Shown here in pieces: positions 16,872-25,485 of a DNA stretch of 64,000 bases. The DNA comes from JABFRG01 sp038210445 (GTDB taxonomy: Bacteria; Myxococcota_A; Polyangia; Polyangiales; Polyangiaceae). The notes below the pieces were generated by a model. The model worked only from the letters and a program-made list of their open reading frames with translations, did no database searches and was not told the origin of the DNA. Within the stretch, counting starts at the first letter, position 1, and each line of letters begins with the position of its first letter. Location: positions 1 to 64,000 of the forward strand of contig JBBQWQ010000021.1 in the NCBI GenBank assembly GCA_038210445.1. The letters run 5' to 3'. Made by a program: the position numbers and the translations under genes.

Positions 16872-17741
16872 ATGACGATTCCCCTACGCTTGGTGCTCTT
16901 CGTTTCGCTGGGTGGCGCTGCGCTGGTGGCCGCCTGTTACACCGGCCCGGAGCTCGACGATCCCTACGCGCCCCTCGCTGCCGCCCCCAGCACCACCAAC
17001 GTAGAAGGCACCTTCGACTGCGCCAGCGGCGTCGCCGACGTGCTCTCCGGCTGCCAGACCTGCCATTCGAGCCCGCCCACCGGCGGCGCATCGAACTCGC
17101 TCACCACCCGCGCCCAGCTCATGGCGCGCTCGGCGAGCGATCCCTCGAAGACGGTGGCGCAGGTGTCGCTCGCGCGCATGCAAGACGCCAAGAACCCCAT
17201 GCCGCCCACCGGCGTGGCGCCGACCGCCGATGTGGCCAAGCTCGACGCCTGGATCAAAGCGGGCATGCCCGGCGGCGACTGCGGCGGCGGCACCAACGTG
17301 TTCTCGGGCGGCCGCGTGTGCACGAGCAACGCCACCTACACGGGGCGCAAGGGCAACAACATGCGGCCCGGCGAAGCATGCAACGCCTGCCACGCGCGCG
17401 AGGGCGACGGGCCCACCTTCAGCGTCGCGGGCACGGTGTACCCCACCGGGCACGAGCCCAACGATTGCGTCGGCATCACCGACGGCAGCGTCAAGGTCAT
17501 CGTCACAGATGGCACGGGCAAACAAACCACAATTGCCCTCAGCGGGGGCAACAATGGCAACTTCATGCTGCAGCGGGCGACCTTCACCAAGCCGGTGCAC
17601 GTGCGGGTCGAATCTGCCGACGGCTCGAAGAAGCGCCTCATGGCCACCGAGCTCAACCTTGCGAACGGCGACGGCGACTGCAACAGCTGCCACACGGAAG
17701 GCGGCGCGAACAAGGCGCCCGGGCGCATCGCAGCGCCTTGA
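16872..17741 (+). CDS. Trihaem c-type lipoprotein, paralogue of the upstream gene
   Basis: A 289-aa lipoprotein (lipobox VAAC) with CQTCH, CNACH and CNSCH. Its layout matches the gene before it: an N-terminal cytochrome-like part ending LDAWIKAGMPGGDC, then the motif pair around a beta-sandwich (VAGTVYPTGHEPNDC) and the shared ending APGRI. The two arose by tandem duplication, judging from shared motif order. It starts 41 bp after the upstream stop. Likely exported by Sec, haem-loaded by the cytochrome c maturation system and anchored in a membrane by lipid. Confidence 0.85.
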   Translation: MTIPLRLVLFVSLGGAALVAACYTGPELDDPYAPLAAAPSTTNVEGTFDCASGVADVLSGCQTCHSSPPTGGASNSLTTRAQLMARSASDPSKTVAQVSLARMQDAKNPMPPTGVAPTADVAKLDAWIKAGMPGGDCGGGTNVFSGGRVCTSNATYTGRKGNNMRPGEACNACHAREGDGPTFSVAGTVYPTGHEPNDCVGITDGSVKVIVTDGTGKQTTIALSGGNNGNFMLQRATFTKPVHVRVESADGSKKRLMATELNLANGDGDCNSCHTEGGANKAPGRIAAP

Positions 17742-17921
17742 TTGCGCGGTGATAACTGTTTCGTAACGAAATGTTTGCGCGGGCTGCCTGCTCGCCAGGT
17801 CTCGGGGGTACATCCCTTCCATAAGTTCGTCGCGCTGCCTCTGCGGCGCCGACGAGGCGCGTGGCAGCCGCCCGCAGCCTTCGATGCCGGCATTCGCTGG
17901 CCCACCACTGGAGGATTGCGC

Positions 17922-18551
17922 ATGAAGACCATCGCTTGGCTGCTTCCGTGTCTCTTCGCGTGCAGCGGCGCGCAACAAGATTCACTCGTTGGCAAAGGCG
18001 CGACCACCCCCGGCGAAGAGAACGCGGCCGACGGTAGCGTGCAGAATACAGACAGTGGAAACGGCGGTACCGATGCCGGCGGTGGAGAAGGCGACGCGGG
18101 CACCGGCAACGACGCGAGCGCCGCCACCAATGCGTTCACCGGTGCGGCCGCCTACAACAACGCGGCGGGCGCCAGCGCGCGCAAGGGTGGCCACAGCTTT
18201 GCGGGCAACACCCCGCAGACGAGCCCGGCCAAACAAGCCTGCCTCGGCTGCCACAAGGCCGGCGGCAGCGGCCCTACCTTCAAGTTCGGCGGCACTGTGT
18301 ACAAGGATCTCGCCGGCACCATGCCCGCCGCCAACGTCGAGATTCGAGTGCGCGACGGAGCCGGCACCGCCAGCGTGGTGAACAGCGACGCCGACGGCAA
18401 CTTCTACCTTCGCGCCGGCGCCTTCACCTACCCCGCCCTCACCGGCGCCCGCGACGGCACCACCACCAAGCTCATGGTCGGTCAGATCACCAGCGGCGAC
18501 TGCAACGCCTGTCACAACGGCACCACCACCGGCTTCATGCACGTGCCGTAA
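17922..18551 (+). CDS. Dihaem lipoprotein with carboxypeptidase-regulatory-like domain
   Basis: A 209-aa predicted lipoprotein starting at ATG 17922 after GGAGG (17909-17914). The signal peptide is short (MKTIAWLLPCLFAC) and is followed by a Gly/Asp/Thr-rich linker. CLGCH and CNACH flank a beta-sandwich (FGGTVYKDLAGTMPAANVEI...DADGNFYLRAGAF), the same architecture as the minus-strand gene at 10159-10671. The 180-bp gap after the previous gene could carry its own promoter. Third member of the surface cytochrome cluster. Confidence 0.83.
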   Translation: MKTIAWLLPCLFACSGAQQDSLVGKGATTPGEENAADGSVQNTDSGNGGTDAGGGEGDAGTGNDASAATNAFTGAAAYNNAAGASARKGGHSFAGNTPQTSPAKQACLGCHKAGGSGPTFKFGGTVYKDLAGTMPAANVEIRVRDGAGTASVVNSDADGNFYLRAGAFTYPALTGARDGTTTKLMVGQITSGDCNACHNGTTTGFMHVP

Positions 18552-18568
18552 GGCGCACCGAGTGTCCA

Positions 18569-18889
18569 TCACGCTGCCTCTTTCACCCACGCCAGGATGG
18601 CCTCACGGAGCGACGCGTGGAGCGAGAAGCCCTTCTTCTTCGCCCTCGCTTCGATGATCTTCCAAACCTCGTCCGGGAAGCGCACCGAGCGCGGCGATGT
18701 TCCGCCCACCTCCTCGAGCTTCTTCAGGCGGCCCCTGCCAACCTGGACGGTGATGCCCTCCTTGGCGATGCGGGCTGCGTGATGGTTCTTGCGCACGCGG
18801 GCCTTGGTGAAGTCCACCTCGGGCATCTCCTTGAGCGATGCCTTGGAGGGCTCGACGTGTTTGGTCACTTTCCTACTCGCCTTCTTCAT
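18569..18889 (-). CDS. BrnA-like antitoxin
   Basis: A 106-aa basic protein with a C-terminal ribbon-helix-helix-type segment (PRSVRFPDEVWKIIEARAKKKG...LREAILAWVKEAA) and an N-terminal part (MPEVDFTKARVRKNHHAARI) typical of BrnA antitoxins. In intact systems BrnA binds and represses the brnTA promoter and neutralises the BrnT ribonuclease. It starts inside the last codons of an upstream BrnT-like remnant (17-nt overlap), the usual toxin-first order. Since the toxin looks broken, this may be an orphan antitoxin or DNA-binding regulator. Confidence 0.75.
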   Translation of the reverse strand: MKKASRKVTKHVEPSKASLKEMPEVDFTKARVRKNHHAARIAKEGITVQVGRGRLKKLEEVGGTSPRSVRFPDEVWKIIEARAKKKGFSLHASLREAILAWVKEAA

Positions 18890-19019
18890 ACCGCCTCCGT
18901 TCTGGTCGGCTTGCCAACCGTGCGCTGATGATTCGGGTAGCGGTCTCATCCTTCTCGATGAATGCGGTCAAGAGGATGCGCGCGCTCCGCGACATGCCGG
19001 TCCCAAAGCGCCTCGTGGT
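18873..19019 (-). pseudogene. BrnT-like toxin, C-terminal remnant
   Basis: Reading the minus strand from 19019 to the TAG at 18873-18875 gives RRFGTGMSRSARILL, then TRIISARLASRPERRRYEEG. The last part is the conserved C-terminus of BrnT ribonucleases (family pattern RIISARRATRRER-x-YEEG). An in-frame TAG (19020-19022) sits just upstream and the N-terminal half is not found in this frame; the adjacent frame continues plausibly with AVDHEALWDRH, so a frameshift is likely. The remnant overlaps brnA as in working pairs. I infer loss of toxin function. Confidence 0.55.
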
Positions 19020-19206
19020 CTACGGCCACCAGTTGACATCGATCAACAGCGTGCGGCCTGCCGTCCAATCGAGCGATGTTGCGGAGGTCGTCGCGATGAG
19101 CAAGCGAGGAAGAGCCACGACCCCCGTCGAGCCGCGGGGCGCCCCGACGGGCCTCGGCGCCGGCCAACGCCGCCGCGCGGCAAACGGTGAGCTAACGCAA
19201 ACGCAA

Positions 19207-19235
19207 ACGGGCTGATCGCTTCGCGACCAACCCGT
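19207..19235 (-). terminator. Hairpin downstream of tRNA-Val
   Basis: On the minus strand, ACGGGTTGGTCGC and GCGATCAGCCCGT form a 13-bp stem (two G-U pairs) around a GAA loop, 18 bp after the tRNA 3' end, followed by TTTGCGTTTGCG. The T-run is weak but the stem is strong. It most likely ends the tRNA transcript. Confidence 0.7.
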
Positions 19236-19253
19236 CTGTTACTGCATAAATTG

Positions 19254-19325
<72 letters not shown>

Positions 19326-19386
19326 GCGAGGGAGCGAGGAATAGCCCGGTCGGTTCCCGGTGTCAACGCGTGAAGTGCTGGCTGCC

Positions 19387-19914
19387 TCAGGAAACGGCGG
19401 CTTCGTGGGCTTCGTGGACCGCGCCGTTGGCCCGCGCCTCGTCGGGCTTCTTCGAGGCCTTCTTCTTTTGAAGGAGCTGCTGGATGTCCCACATGGGGCC
19501 GGCCACGAACGAGAGCGGATCGTCCTTGAAGGCTGGGGCGTTCTTTTCGAAGATGAGGTGCCCGGCGATATTGAGGCCCCAGCCCACGGCGAAGGAGCCC
19601 GCGGCCACCGACCAGGCCGGGCGGTACGGCTTGAGCGTGAGGAGGCCCGCAGCGCCTGCCACGATGAGCGGAATGCCCGTGATGTGGAGCCAGCGGTTGA
19701 CCTTGTTCTGGTGCGTCGCGTCGTAGAACTTGGTGGCCTCGTCCCAGCGCTCCGCGAAGCCGCCGTCGAAGTCGGGGTGCTGCTGCCGCCAGTGTTCTTC
19801 GAGCGCCATGAGGCCCTTCGCAAACATGCCGAGCGCGGCGACCTTGCGGCCAGCGAACAAGGCGCCCATGCCGGAAATGGCCCAGCGCGTTCCGCTCTTG
19901 GATTCTTCGGTCAT
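19387..19914 (-). CDS. Mpo1-like (DUF962) membrane protein
   Basis: A 175-aa protein of the DUF962/Mpo1 family. Key features are the segment HQNKVNRWLHITGIPLIV, two central hydrophobic helices and the conserved NIAGHLIFEKNAPAFKDDP followed by GPMWDIQQLL. Yeast Mpo1 is an iron-dependent dioxygenase that removes one carbon from 2-hydroxy fatty acids in phytosphingosine breakdown; its conserved histidines (in WLH, GHL and the HQN segment) are present here. A sphingolipid or hydroxy-fatty-acid role would suit a myxobacterium but is inferred. A fatty acid hydroxylase gene lies at 43.6 kb. Confidence 0.85.
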   Translation of the reverse strand: MTEESKSGTRWAISGMGALFAGRKVAALGMFAKGLMALEEHWRQQHPDFDGGFAERWDEATKFYDATHQNKVNRWLHITGIPLIVAGAAGLLTLKPYRPAWSVAAGSFAVGWGLNIAGHLIFEKNAPAFKDDPLSFVAGPMWDIQQLLQKKKASKKPDEARANGAVHEAHEAAVS

Positions 19915-19965
19915 CTCGAGCCTCCTCGAGAGAGACTAGCCCGGAGCCAGGGCCCCGTAAACGCC

Positions 19966-20394
19966 TCAGCCGGTTTCTTCGAGGAGCACTTCGCCGCGCA
20001 GCCGCGCGACCTCGAGATCGGACTCGGCGCCCGCAACGACGGCCCACTTCTCGGCGTTGCGAAGGGCCCGCGCGCCCCGCACCGCGGCGCGGTAGCTCGG
20101 GAAGACCCAAGAGAGCACGCCCGGCTGCGCGTTCGTCCACCCGTACACCACCAGCGTCACGTGCCCATGCGGGCTCTCGTCGCCGACGCCGCCCAGGTGC
20201 CGGTGCGAAGCCGGCGAGCGCGTGCGCGAGGGCGGGGCCACCGGAATGTCGTGGGGCTCGCGCGAGATCGGACGAATGCCGCTCGGTCGCTCGTCCTCCG
20301 CGGGAGGTCGCTCTTCCGTGTACTGCGGGTTGTGGTGGGCGGAGGAGCGGGGGAACATGGGAGGTTCGGTCGCGGGGCGATCGTTGCTGATCAA
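19966..20394 (-). CDS. Hypothetical protein with disordered N-terminus
   Basis: A 142-aa protein. The first ~65 residues are Pro/Arg/Glu-rich and look unstructured; the last ~70 form a compact alpha/beta region (GHVTLVVYGWTNAQPGVLSW, then SYRAAVRGARALRNAEKWAV). No signal peptide or membrane segment. I do not recognise the family. It lies 51 bp upstream of, and in line with, the Mpo1-like gene. Confidence 0.6.
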   Translation of the reverse strand: MISNDRPATEPPMFPRSSAHHNPQYTEERPPAEDERPSGIRPISREPHDIPVAPPSRTRSPASHRHLGGVGDESPHGHVTLVVYGWTNAQPGVLSWVFPSYRAAVRGARALRNAEKWAVVAGAESDLEVARLRGEVLLEETG

Positions 20395-20630
20395 AGGTTA
20401 TGGTTGTCCGAGGGCCGTTCGTAAAGACCCAATCGCGATCGAGGGGACGAAAATCGATGACACGCCGCGCAAAAAAACGCGCTGCGCGATGGGGCTTTGA
20501 CGTTCGCGGCGAGGCGCGATGGCGCAGATGTGCCGCGCGTGTGGCGCGACGGTACGGGCGCGGGCGCGGGCGCGGGCGATGGCCGCTTGGGCGCGGTGCG
20601 TTAGCGGGCCGCACGTGATACGCGAAGAGC

Positions 20631-22082
20631 GTGGCATCTGTCCGCCGCGCATGGCCGTTTCTGCCGATCCCGCTGGTGGTCGTGGTGGCGCTCGCGCTGC
20701 TGGTGGCCGCCGCGGTGGGCAGCGTGGGCCTGACGCACCTGTCGCGCACCAGCGATGCCCAGGCGCAGCTCCGGGCGAAGCTGCTCTCGAATACGCTCGC
20801 TGCGCGCCTCGCAGAGGCCGCCGAAGAGAACCATCCAGAGATTGCCCGGGCCGTTGCCCGCCGCGCCGAGGGCACCGAGATGGTGGTGCTCGACGACGAC
20901 GCGCGGGTCATCCTCGACCTCACGCACCAGACGCCGCCCCGCGAGCGCTTGCAAGACGTGCTGGCCCGGCGCGAAGGCGAGATAGAAACCAGCCTCGGGC
21001 GCACGTTCTTCCACACCGAAGCCTTCGGCACCAAGGGCGGCAAGCGCGAGATCCTGGTGGCCTTCGTGCGCGCGCCGAGCCAGCCCGACAGCGCATCGAC
21101 GCTGGCGGTCTCGCTGGTGGCCCTCACCTTTTTGCTCATCTTCGTGGCTGGCACGGCAAGCTACTCGGTGGCCTTCGATGCGCTCCGCGACGTGGCCTTC
21201 GTCACCAAGCGCATTCGCGACATGACCCGCGTCGCCACCGAGCCGGCCGGCGAGCCCATTCCTGCGCGCACCATGGACGAAGTGGGTGTGCTCACGCTGG
21301 CCTTCAACGATCTGCGCGGCCGCTTCGAAGCCGCCGAGCGACGGCACCGAGCCGACCTCACCCGCGCTCTCGAGCAAGACAAGGACCGCGCCGAGTTCTT
21401 GGCCGCCGTCAGCCACGAGCTGCGGAGCCCGCTCCACGCGATCCTGGGCTTCGCCGACGTGCTCTTCGACGAGGTCGATGGGCCGCTCTCCGACGACGCG
21501 CGCGAGGACGTGGAGCAGATTCGCGAGTCGGGGCGGCACCTCTCCGGGCTCATCCACGACATCCTGGAGTTCTCGGCGCTCGAGGGCGGACAGCTCAAGC
21601 TTTCGCTGGCCCCGGTCGACCTTTCGCAGGTGGCGGCCGAGGTGGTGCGCGAGTCGCTGGTGCTGGTGCAGGGCCGACCCTTGACCCTCGCGCTCTCGAG
21701 TGACGGGCCGGTGATGGTGCGCGGCGACGCCAAGCGGCTGCGGCAAATCGTGTCCAACCTGGTGGGCAACGCCATCAAGTTCACCAAGGCCGGCGAGGTG
21801 CGGGTTCGCGTGTGGGAAGAGGGCTACGAGGCCACCGTGAGCGTCCTCGATACCGGCCCTGGCATTCGGCCCGAGGAGCGCGCGCTCATCTTCGACGAGT
21901 ACAAGCAGTCGAAGCACGAACGGGGTCTTCGCCGCGGCACTGGCCTGGGCCTCGCCATCGCCCGGCGCCTGGTGGCGCTGCACCACGGGAAGATCAAGCT
22001 CGCCACCGAGGTGGGCCGCGGCTCCGAGTTCCGGGTGGTGCTGAAGAGCGCCAACCGGCCGCGAGAGGGCGGGCTGCCGTGA
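20631..22082 (+). CDS. Sensor histidine kinase (intact catalytic domain)
   Basis: A 483-aa membrane histidine kinase with GTG start at 20631 behind GAAGAG. Two transmembrane helices (~8-34 and ~157-178) flank a ~120-residue periplasmic domain; a HAMP-like linker (~180-240) follows. The HisKA motif AAVSHELRSPLHAILGF puts the phospho-acceptor at His262. The ATPase domain has an intact N-box (IVSNLVGNAIKFT), G1 box (DTGPGI) and G2 box (GTGLGLAI). No receiver domain is attached and no response-regulator gene is nearby, so the partner is unknown. Its stop overlaps the next kinase as GTGA, so the two are probably made together. Confidence 0.92.
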   Translation: MASVRRAWPFLPIPLVVVVALALLVAAAVGSVGLTHLSRTSDAQAQLRAKLLSNTLAARLAEAAEENHPEIARAVARRAEGTEMVVLDDDARVILDLTHQTPPRERLQDVLARREGEIETSLGRTFFHTEAFGTKGGKREILVAFVRAPSQPDSASTLAVSLVALTFLLIFVAGTASYSVAFDALRDVAFVTKRIRDMTRVATEPAGEPIPARTMDEVGVLTLAFNDLRGRFEAAERRHRADLTRALEQDKDRAEFLAAVSHELRSPLHAILGFADVLFDEVDGPLSDDAREDVEQIRESGRHLSGLIHDILEFSALEGGQLKLSLAPVDLSQVAAEVVRESLVLVQGRPLTLALSSDGPVMVRGDAKRLRQIVSNLVGNAIKFTKAGEVRVRVWEEGYEATVSVLDTGPGIRPEERALIFDEYKQSKHERGLRRGTGLGLAIARRLVALHHGKIKLATEVGRGSEFRVVLKSANRPREGGLP

Positions 22083-23992
22083 AGATTACCTTGTTCGCCG
22101 TGTGGGCGCGGCTCACGCTGGTGCAGACAGCCATCTGGATCATCGTGGCCATTGGCACTGCGACCTTTGCCCCGCAGCTGCTGCTGCTGGACGACGCGGT
22201 GGTGAGCGGAAGCAAGGCCACGGCGCTGGCGACGCTCGGCTTCTTGTGCGCGTTCTCGGCGGCGCTCACTGCGCTTCTGGTGCGGCGCGTGCGCGGCTCG
22301 CTGCTGGCAGTGGCCACCGGCGAAGGCGAGGTAGAGCCGGAAGACGTCTACGTCCTCTATCGCATTCCGCTGCGGCTTGCGGCGTCGGGCCTGGCGGCGG
22401 CGTGCTTCATCACCACCGTGGGTGTGCTGCCCGGCGTGCGCCCGGGCACCAACGACCTCATCACCCAGGCCTCGCTGGCGCTCCTGGTGTGGACCACCGC
22501 CAGCGCCGGCTGCCTGGCCGGCTACGTCTTCATGCGCAACTTCGTGGGGCGGGTGCTGGAGCAGTTTCCTTCGGCGAGCGTGCGCGAGGCCGCGGGGCTC
22601 CATGACCTGCGGCGCACCCGCATTGGCCACGTGCGCAATCGCATTATGCTCTCGGCGGTGGTGGCGGTGAGCTTCGTGGCGCTCTCGGCCGCGCTCCTGG
22701 TCATCGCCCACGCGCGGGCTCTCGAGACCAACGCACGCGAGACCATGGCGCGCGATCTCGTGCAGGGGGTGGCGGCCCCGGTGCAAGGCGATCGCACCGG
22801 CGTGTCGCGGGCCATGGAAGAGGCGCGCGGGCTGGGCTTCGAGGTCACTCTGCGGCCGGGCACCTTCGAGGCCAACCGTCTCACCCGCACCAGCGAAGGC
22901 GAGACCCGCATGTCGATTCTGGGCGAGGACGGCAGCGGCCTGGTCTCCTTCGACACGGTGCGGCCCACCGCGGTGTTCGGCATCTATGGCGCGCTCTTCG
23001 CGGTGGCGTTCTTGCTGGCGTGGCTCCTCGGCTCGTGGATCGGCTGGTTTTACGAGCGCGATCTGGACCTGGCGACCAAGGAGATTCACCGCATGGGCGA
23101 TCTCGAGCGCAGCCTGCGCCCCAGCGATCCGCCCGATGGCACCCTGCGCAAGCGCTCGCCGCGCTTCGGTGCGGTGCAAGACTTGCTGTCTGCCATCGAC
23201 GGCCTGGGCGACGTGTTCCGGCGCTTCGCCGACGTACACCGCCGCTCGATTCACGCCAAGGAGACCACCGAGCGCATGCGCGCGCTCTTCTTGGCTTCTA
23301 TGAGCCACGACCTCAAGGGGCCGCTCAATGCCATCTTGGGCTTTGCCGAGTTGGTGCGCAAGGGGCCGCTCACCTCGGCGCAGCGCGAGAGCGTAGATAT
23401 CATTCTTCAGCGTGGCCGCGAGCTCTTGCACCTGATTCAAACGGTGCTCGACGCCGCGCGCATCGAGGCCGGCGAGCTTCAGCTCTCGCCTTCGCGGGCG
23501 CGCATCGACGAGATCGTCTCAGAGGCCACCCGCGAGTCGCGCGATCTGCTGATGGGGTCGGAAATCGCCGTAGATGCGCACGTGCAAGACGACTTGCTCC
23601 CGGTGTTCGTCGACCGCACGCGCATGGTGCAGGCCATCCTCGCGGTGGTCATGAGCGCGGCACGCTTCACCCGCCCCGGCGCCGCCGTGACCCTGCGCGC
23701 CTTCCTGCCCGAAGACGCGCGCCAGGTGCGCGTCGATATCGAATCACCGGCCGGCGCCATTCCCCAGAACGAGATCGAGAAGATCTTCGTCGCCTTCCGC
23801 TACCCGGAAGAGGCGAGAAAATTCGGCAGCCTGGGCCTGGGGCTCTCGCTGGCGCGGACCATCGTCGAGATTCACGGCGGCACCATCGACATCGAGTCGA
23901 GCGCATCCGGCGTCATCTTTCACGTCATGTTCGGCGCCCGTGAGGACGCCGAGTCGATTCGCGTACGCTCGCGCCGCTCCACGCACCCTTGA
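22079..23992 (+). CDS. Membrane histidine kinase homologue with degenerate ATP-binding site
   Basis: A 637-aa protein beginning at the GTG that overlaps the preceding stop. It has at least five hydrophobic segments in the first 230 residues, another near 305-325, then a HisKA helix with ASMSHDLKGPLNAILGF (His410). The ATPase domain is odd: the N-box Asn is replaced (AVVMSAARFT where NAIKFT is expected), and the G1 box DxGxG reads ESPAGAI. The G2-like GLGLSLA is kept. It may receive phosphate from, or dimerise with, the intact kinase encoded just upstream rather than bind ATP well. That role is inference from the missing residues. Confidence 0.88.
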   Translation: MKITLFAVWARLTLVQTAIWIIVAIGTATFAPQLLLLDDAVVSGSKATALATLGFLCAFSAALTALLVRRVRGSLLAVATGEGEVEPEDVYVLYRIPLRLAASGLAAACFITTVGVLPGVRPGTNDLITQASLALLVWTTASAGCLAGYVFMRNFVGRVLEQFPSASVREAAGLHDLRRTRIGHVRNRIMLSAVVAVSFVALSAALLVIAHARALETNARETMARDLVQGVAAPVQGDRTGVSRAMEEARGLGFEVTLRPGTFEANRLTRTSEGETRMSILGEDGSGLVSFDTVRPTAVFGIYGALFAVAFLLAWLLGSWIGWFYERDLDLATKEIHRMGDLERSLRPSDPPDGTLRKRSPRFGAVQDLLSAIDGLGDVFRRFADVHRRSIHAKETTERMRALFLASMSHDLKGPLNAILGFAELVRKGPLTSAQRESVDIILQRGRELLHLIQTVLDAARIEAGELQLSPSRARIDEIVSEATRESRDLLMGSEIAVDAHVQDDLLPVFVDRTRMVQAILAVVMSAARFTRPGAAVTLRAFLPEDARQVRVDIESPAGAIPQNEIEKIFVAFRYPEEARKFGSLGLGLSLARTIVEIHGGTIDIESSASGVIFHVMFGAREDAESIRVRSRRSTHP

Positions 23993-24085
23993 CCCTCGGC
24001 GCTCCAAGCGGCGGCGGGTTTGTTCGAGCTCGCGACGCTGGCCCTTGCGCGCGGCGGCAATTGCTCGTTTAAGGAGAGGCGCACC

Positions 24086-24643
24086 ATGTTTCGCCTGACC
24101 ATCGCCGGGCCCGACTCGCACATCGCCTCGCCCCTGTGCGCGGCCTGCCCGCACGCGGCTGCCGGTTGCTGCGTCGCCCCGCCCCGCTACGCCTGGGCCG
24201 ACATCGCGCGCGTCGTGCACCACGGGGGCCGCGACTGGCTCTTGCGCGAGATCGCCGCCGGCAGCCTCATTCCCTTCGCCGAGGGGCTCTCGCTGCGCCG
24301 GGTGAAGATGCGCGTTATCTCCGAGCGGGGCTCCCCGCGCGTCGCCAAGTGCGTGTTTCACGAAGGCGGCCGCGGCTGCACCATCGAGGCCACCCAGCGC
24401 CCCGCAACGTGCAACTACTACGTTTGCGAGGACGTGTATGTGGAGGGCGACCGTGAAGGCGCCGGGGCCGAGGTACGAAGTGCCCGCGCGATGCACGACG
24501 AGCTGGTTCGCTGCTTCATCGGCTGGGACGAAGCGCTGGCGACGCACGTGCGCACCCACTACCCAGGCGGTCCGCCCTACGACGCGGCGTTCTTCGACGA
24601 CATCGCCGCCGTGTTCGCTTCGCTACGGCGCGACGCTACTTGA
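24086..24643 (+). CDS. YkgJ-like cysteine cluster protein
   Basis: A 185-aa protein at ATG 24086, nine bases after AAGGAG. The N-terminal LCAACPHAAAGCC and later Cys residues (KCVFH, GCTIE, TCNYYVC) form the CxxC...CC...C cluster of the YkgJ/UPF0153 family, thought to bind zinc or an iron-sulfur cluster. Function in the family is unsettled. The last 19 codons lie in a 77-bp sequence repeated at 35491-35567, which also carries the 3' end of the gene at 35539. This gene therefore marks the left edge of the accessory island. Confidence 0.8.
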   Translation: MFRLTIAGPDSHIASPLCAACPHAAAGCCVAPPRYAWADIARVVHHGGRDWLLREIAAGSLIPFAEGLSLRRVKMRVISERGSPRVAKCVFHEGGRGCTIEATQRPATCNYYVCEDVYVEGDREGAGAEVRSARAMHDELVRCFIGWDEALATHVRTHYPGGPPYDAAFFDDIAAVFASLRRDAT

Positions 24644-24664
24644 GGAGGCCGGCCAGCGCCTTCG
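24588..24664. repeat. Left flanking direct repeat of the island (ykgJ 3' end)
   Basis: This 77-bp stretch matches 35491-35567 with six mismatches. The central 33 bp, starting TCGCTACGGCGCGACGCTAC at 24620, are identical at 35523. It contains the last codons of the YkgJ-like gene and, on the other strand, an AKALAGLLK-stop ending matching AQALSGLLK-stop of the gene at 35539. The core-to-core distance is 10,903 bp. Confidence 0.85.
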
Positions 24665-25024
24665 CTATCAGCAATGTTGAAGCCGGGAGAGTAGTATTGC
24701 TTAGGCGATTTGTGCGATCGAAGGGGCGGCTCGGGGGCCGCGCCAAGTGGGATGGGCTGCCAAAAGCGGCCAAAGCTCCGGTGCCTCTAGAAGCACGATC
24801 GGCGGAGGCGCAGGTGGGCGCTGGCGCGACGTATCGCGCGACTCGTGCGTGCAGCTCAGGCGGCGGCGGCGCGCGGTCTGTGGGGAGCGGCGAGAAGCTT
24901 GGCTATCGAGGCTGGGTCGGCTCGCCTTCTTGACTCGGTACGACACGTTCCCGTCCCGCCGCAAGCGCAGACGCGCCAGAGAGAAACACGGCCGGTTGAG
25001 GTACCGGCAGAGACGCTCGCGCCC
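24665..25024. other. Stretch with no recognisable gene
   Basis: Left end of the island. Short open frames are present in all frames but none resembles a known protein or has a good ribosome binding site. A locally AT-richer patch (GAGTAGTATTGCTTAGGCGA) near 24690-24710 follows the direct repeat and could mark the junction. Confidence 0.5.
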
Positions 25025-25189
25025 GACGTCGTCGCGCGCCGCACGATGGACGCTCGCACGCAGGTTGAAGCGCGCGTGCGTTACCGCGTCGGTCACCCGT
25101 GGCGGCGGGGGTGGCGCGAAGGAGGGATCGTCTGCGCTACCGTCGCTCGAGTCGCGCACGGGGCTTTCCGCGACACCGTGACGAGGCTA
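25025..25189. repeat. Island-internal repeat, copy A
   Basis: About 140 bp nearly identical to 34128-34275 (roughly seven substitutions), with an extra ~16-17 bp near the right end. The direct translation includes QVEARVRYRVGHPWRRGW; the opposite strand gives a frame starting MRDSSDGSADD in both copies. I cannot say which, if either, is coding. The copies bracket most of the island's cargo. Confidence 0.85.
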
Positions 25190-25320
25190 CCCCGCTGCAT
25201 GCCCGCGATGGCCAGCGCCTCGGCGGGAGACAGCTCCTGCCGCGCGTTCGAGGCATACGTCCTCCGCGCTGCGGAGTAGGCCTCGGCGGCGCAGCCACTT
25301 CAGCGTGGCGGAGGTGACTC

Positions 25321-25485
25321 ATGCTTCGCGCGCACTTTGGTCTGGCGAAGAATCCCTTCGTCGAGACCGCGCCCACCCAGCTGCCTCACCGAGCGACCTC
25401 GCCGACGATCTGCGGAAGCTCGCCGATCTCACGACCACCAAAGCGGTCGGCGTTCCGCCGCCAACGCAATCTTCGTGAGGGTTGA
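25321..25485 (+). pseudogene. ExeA/TniB-like AAA ATPase, truncated remnant
   Basis: ATG 25321 follows a good GGAGGTGA site. The start MLRAHFGLAKNPFVET is typical of ExeA/TniB-like ATPases that accompany DDE transposases. After ~23 residues the frame loses similarity, with no Walker A motif, and ends at 25485. Another frame continues with DLRKLADLTTTKAVG and a stop, as if the middle of the gene were deleted and the ends joined out of frame. No transposase partner survives next to it. Confidence 0.5.
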
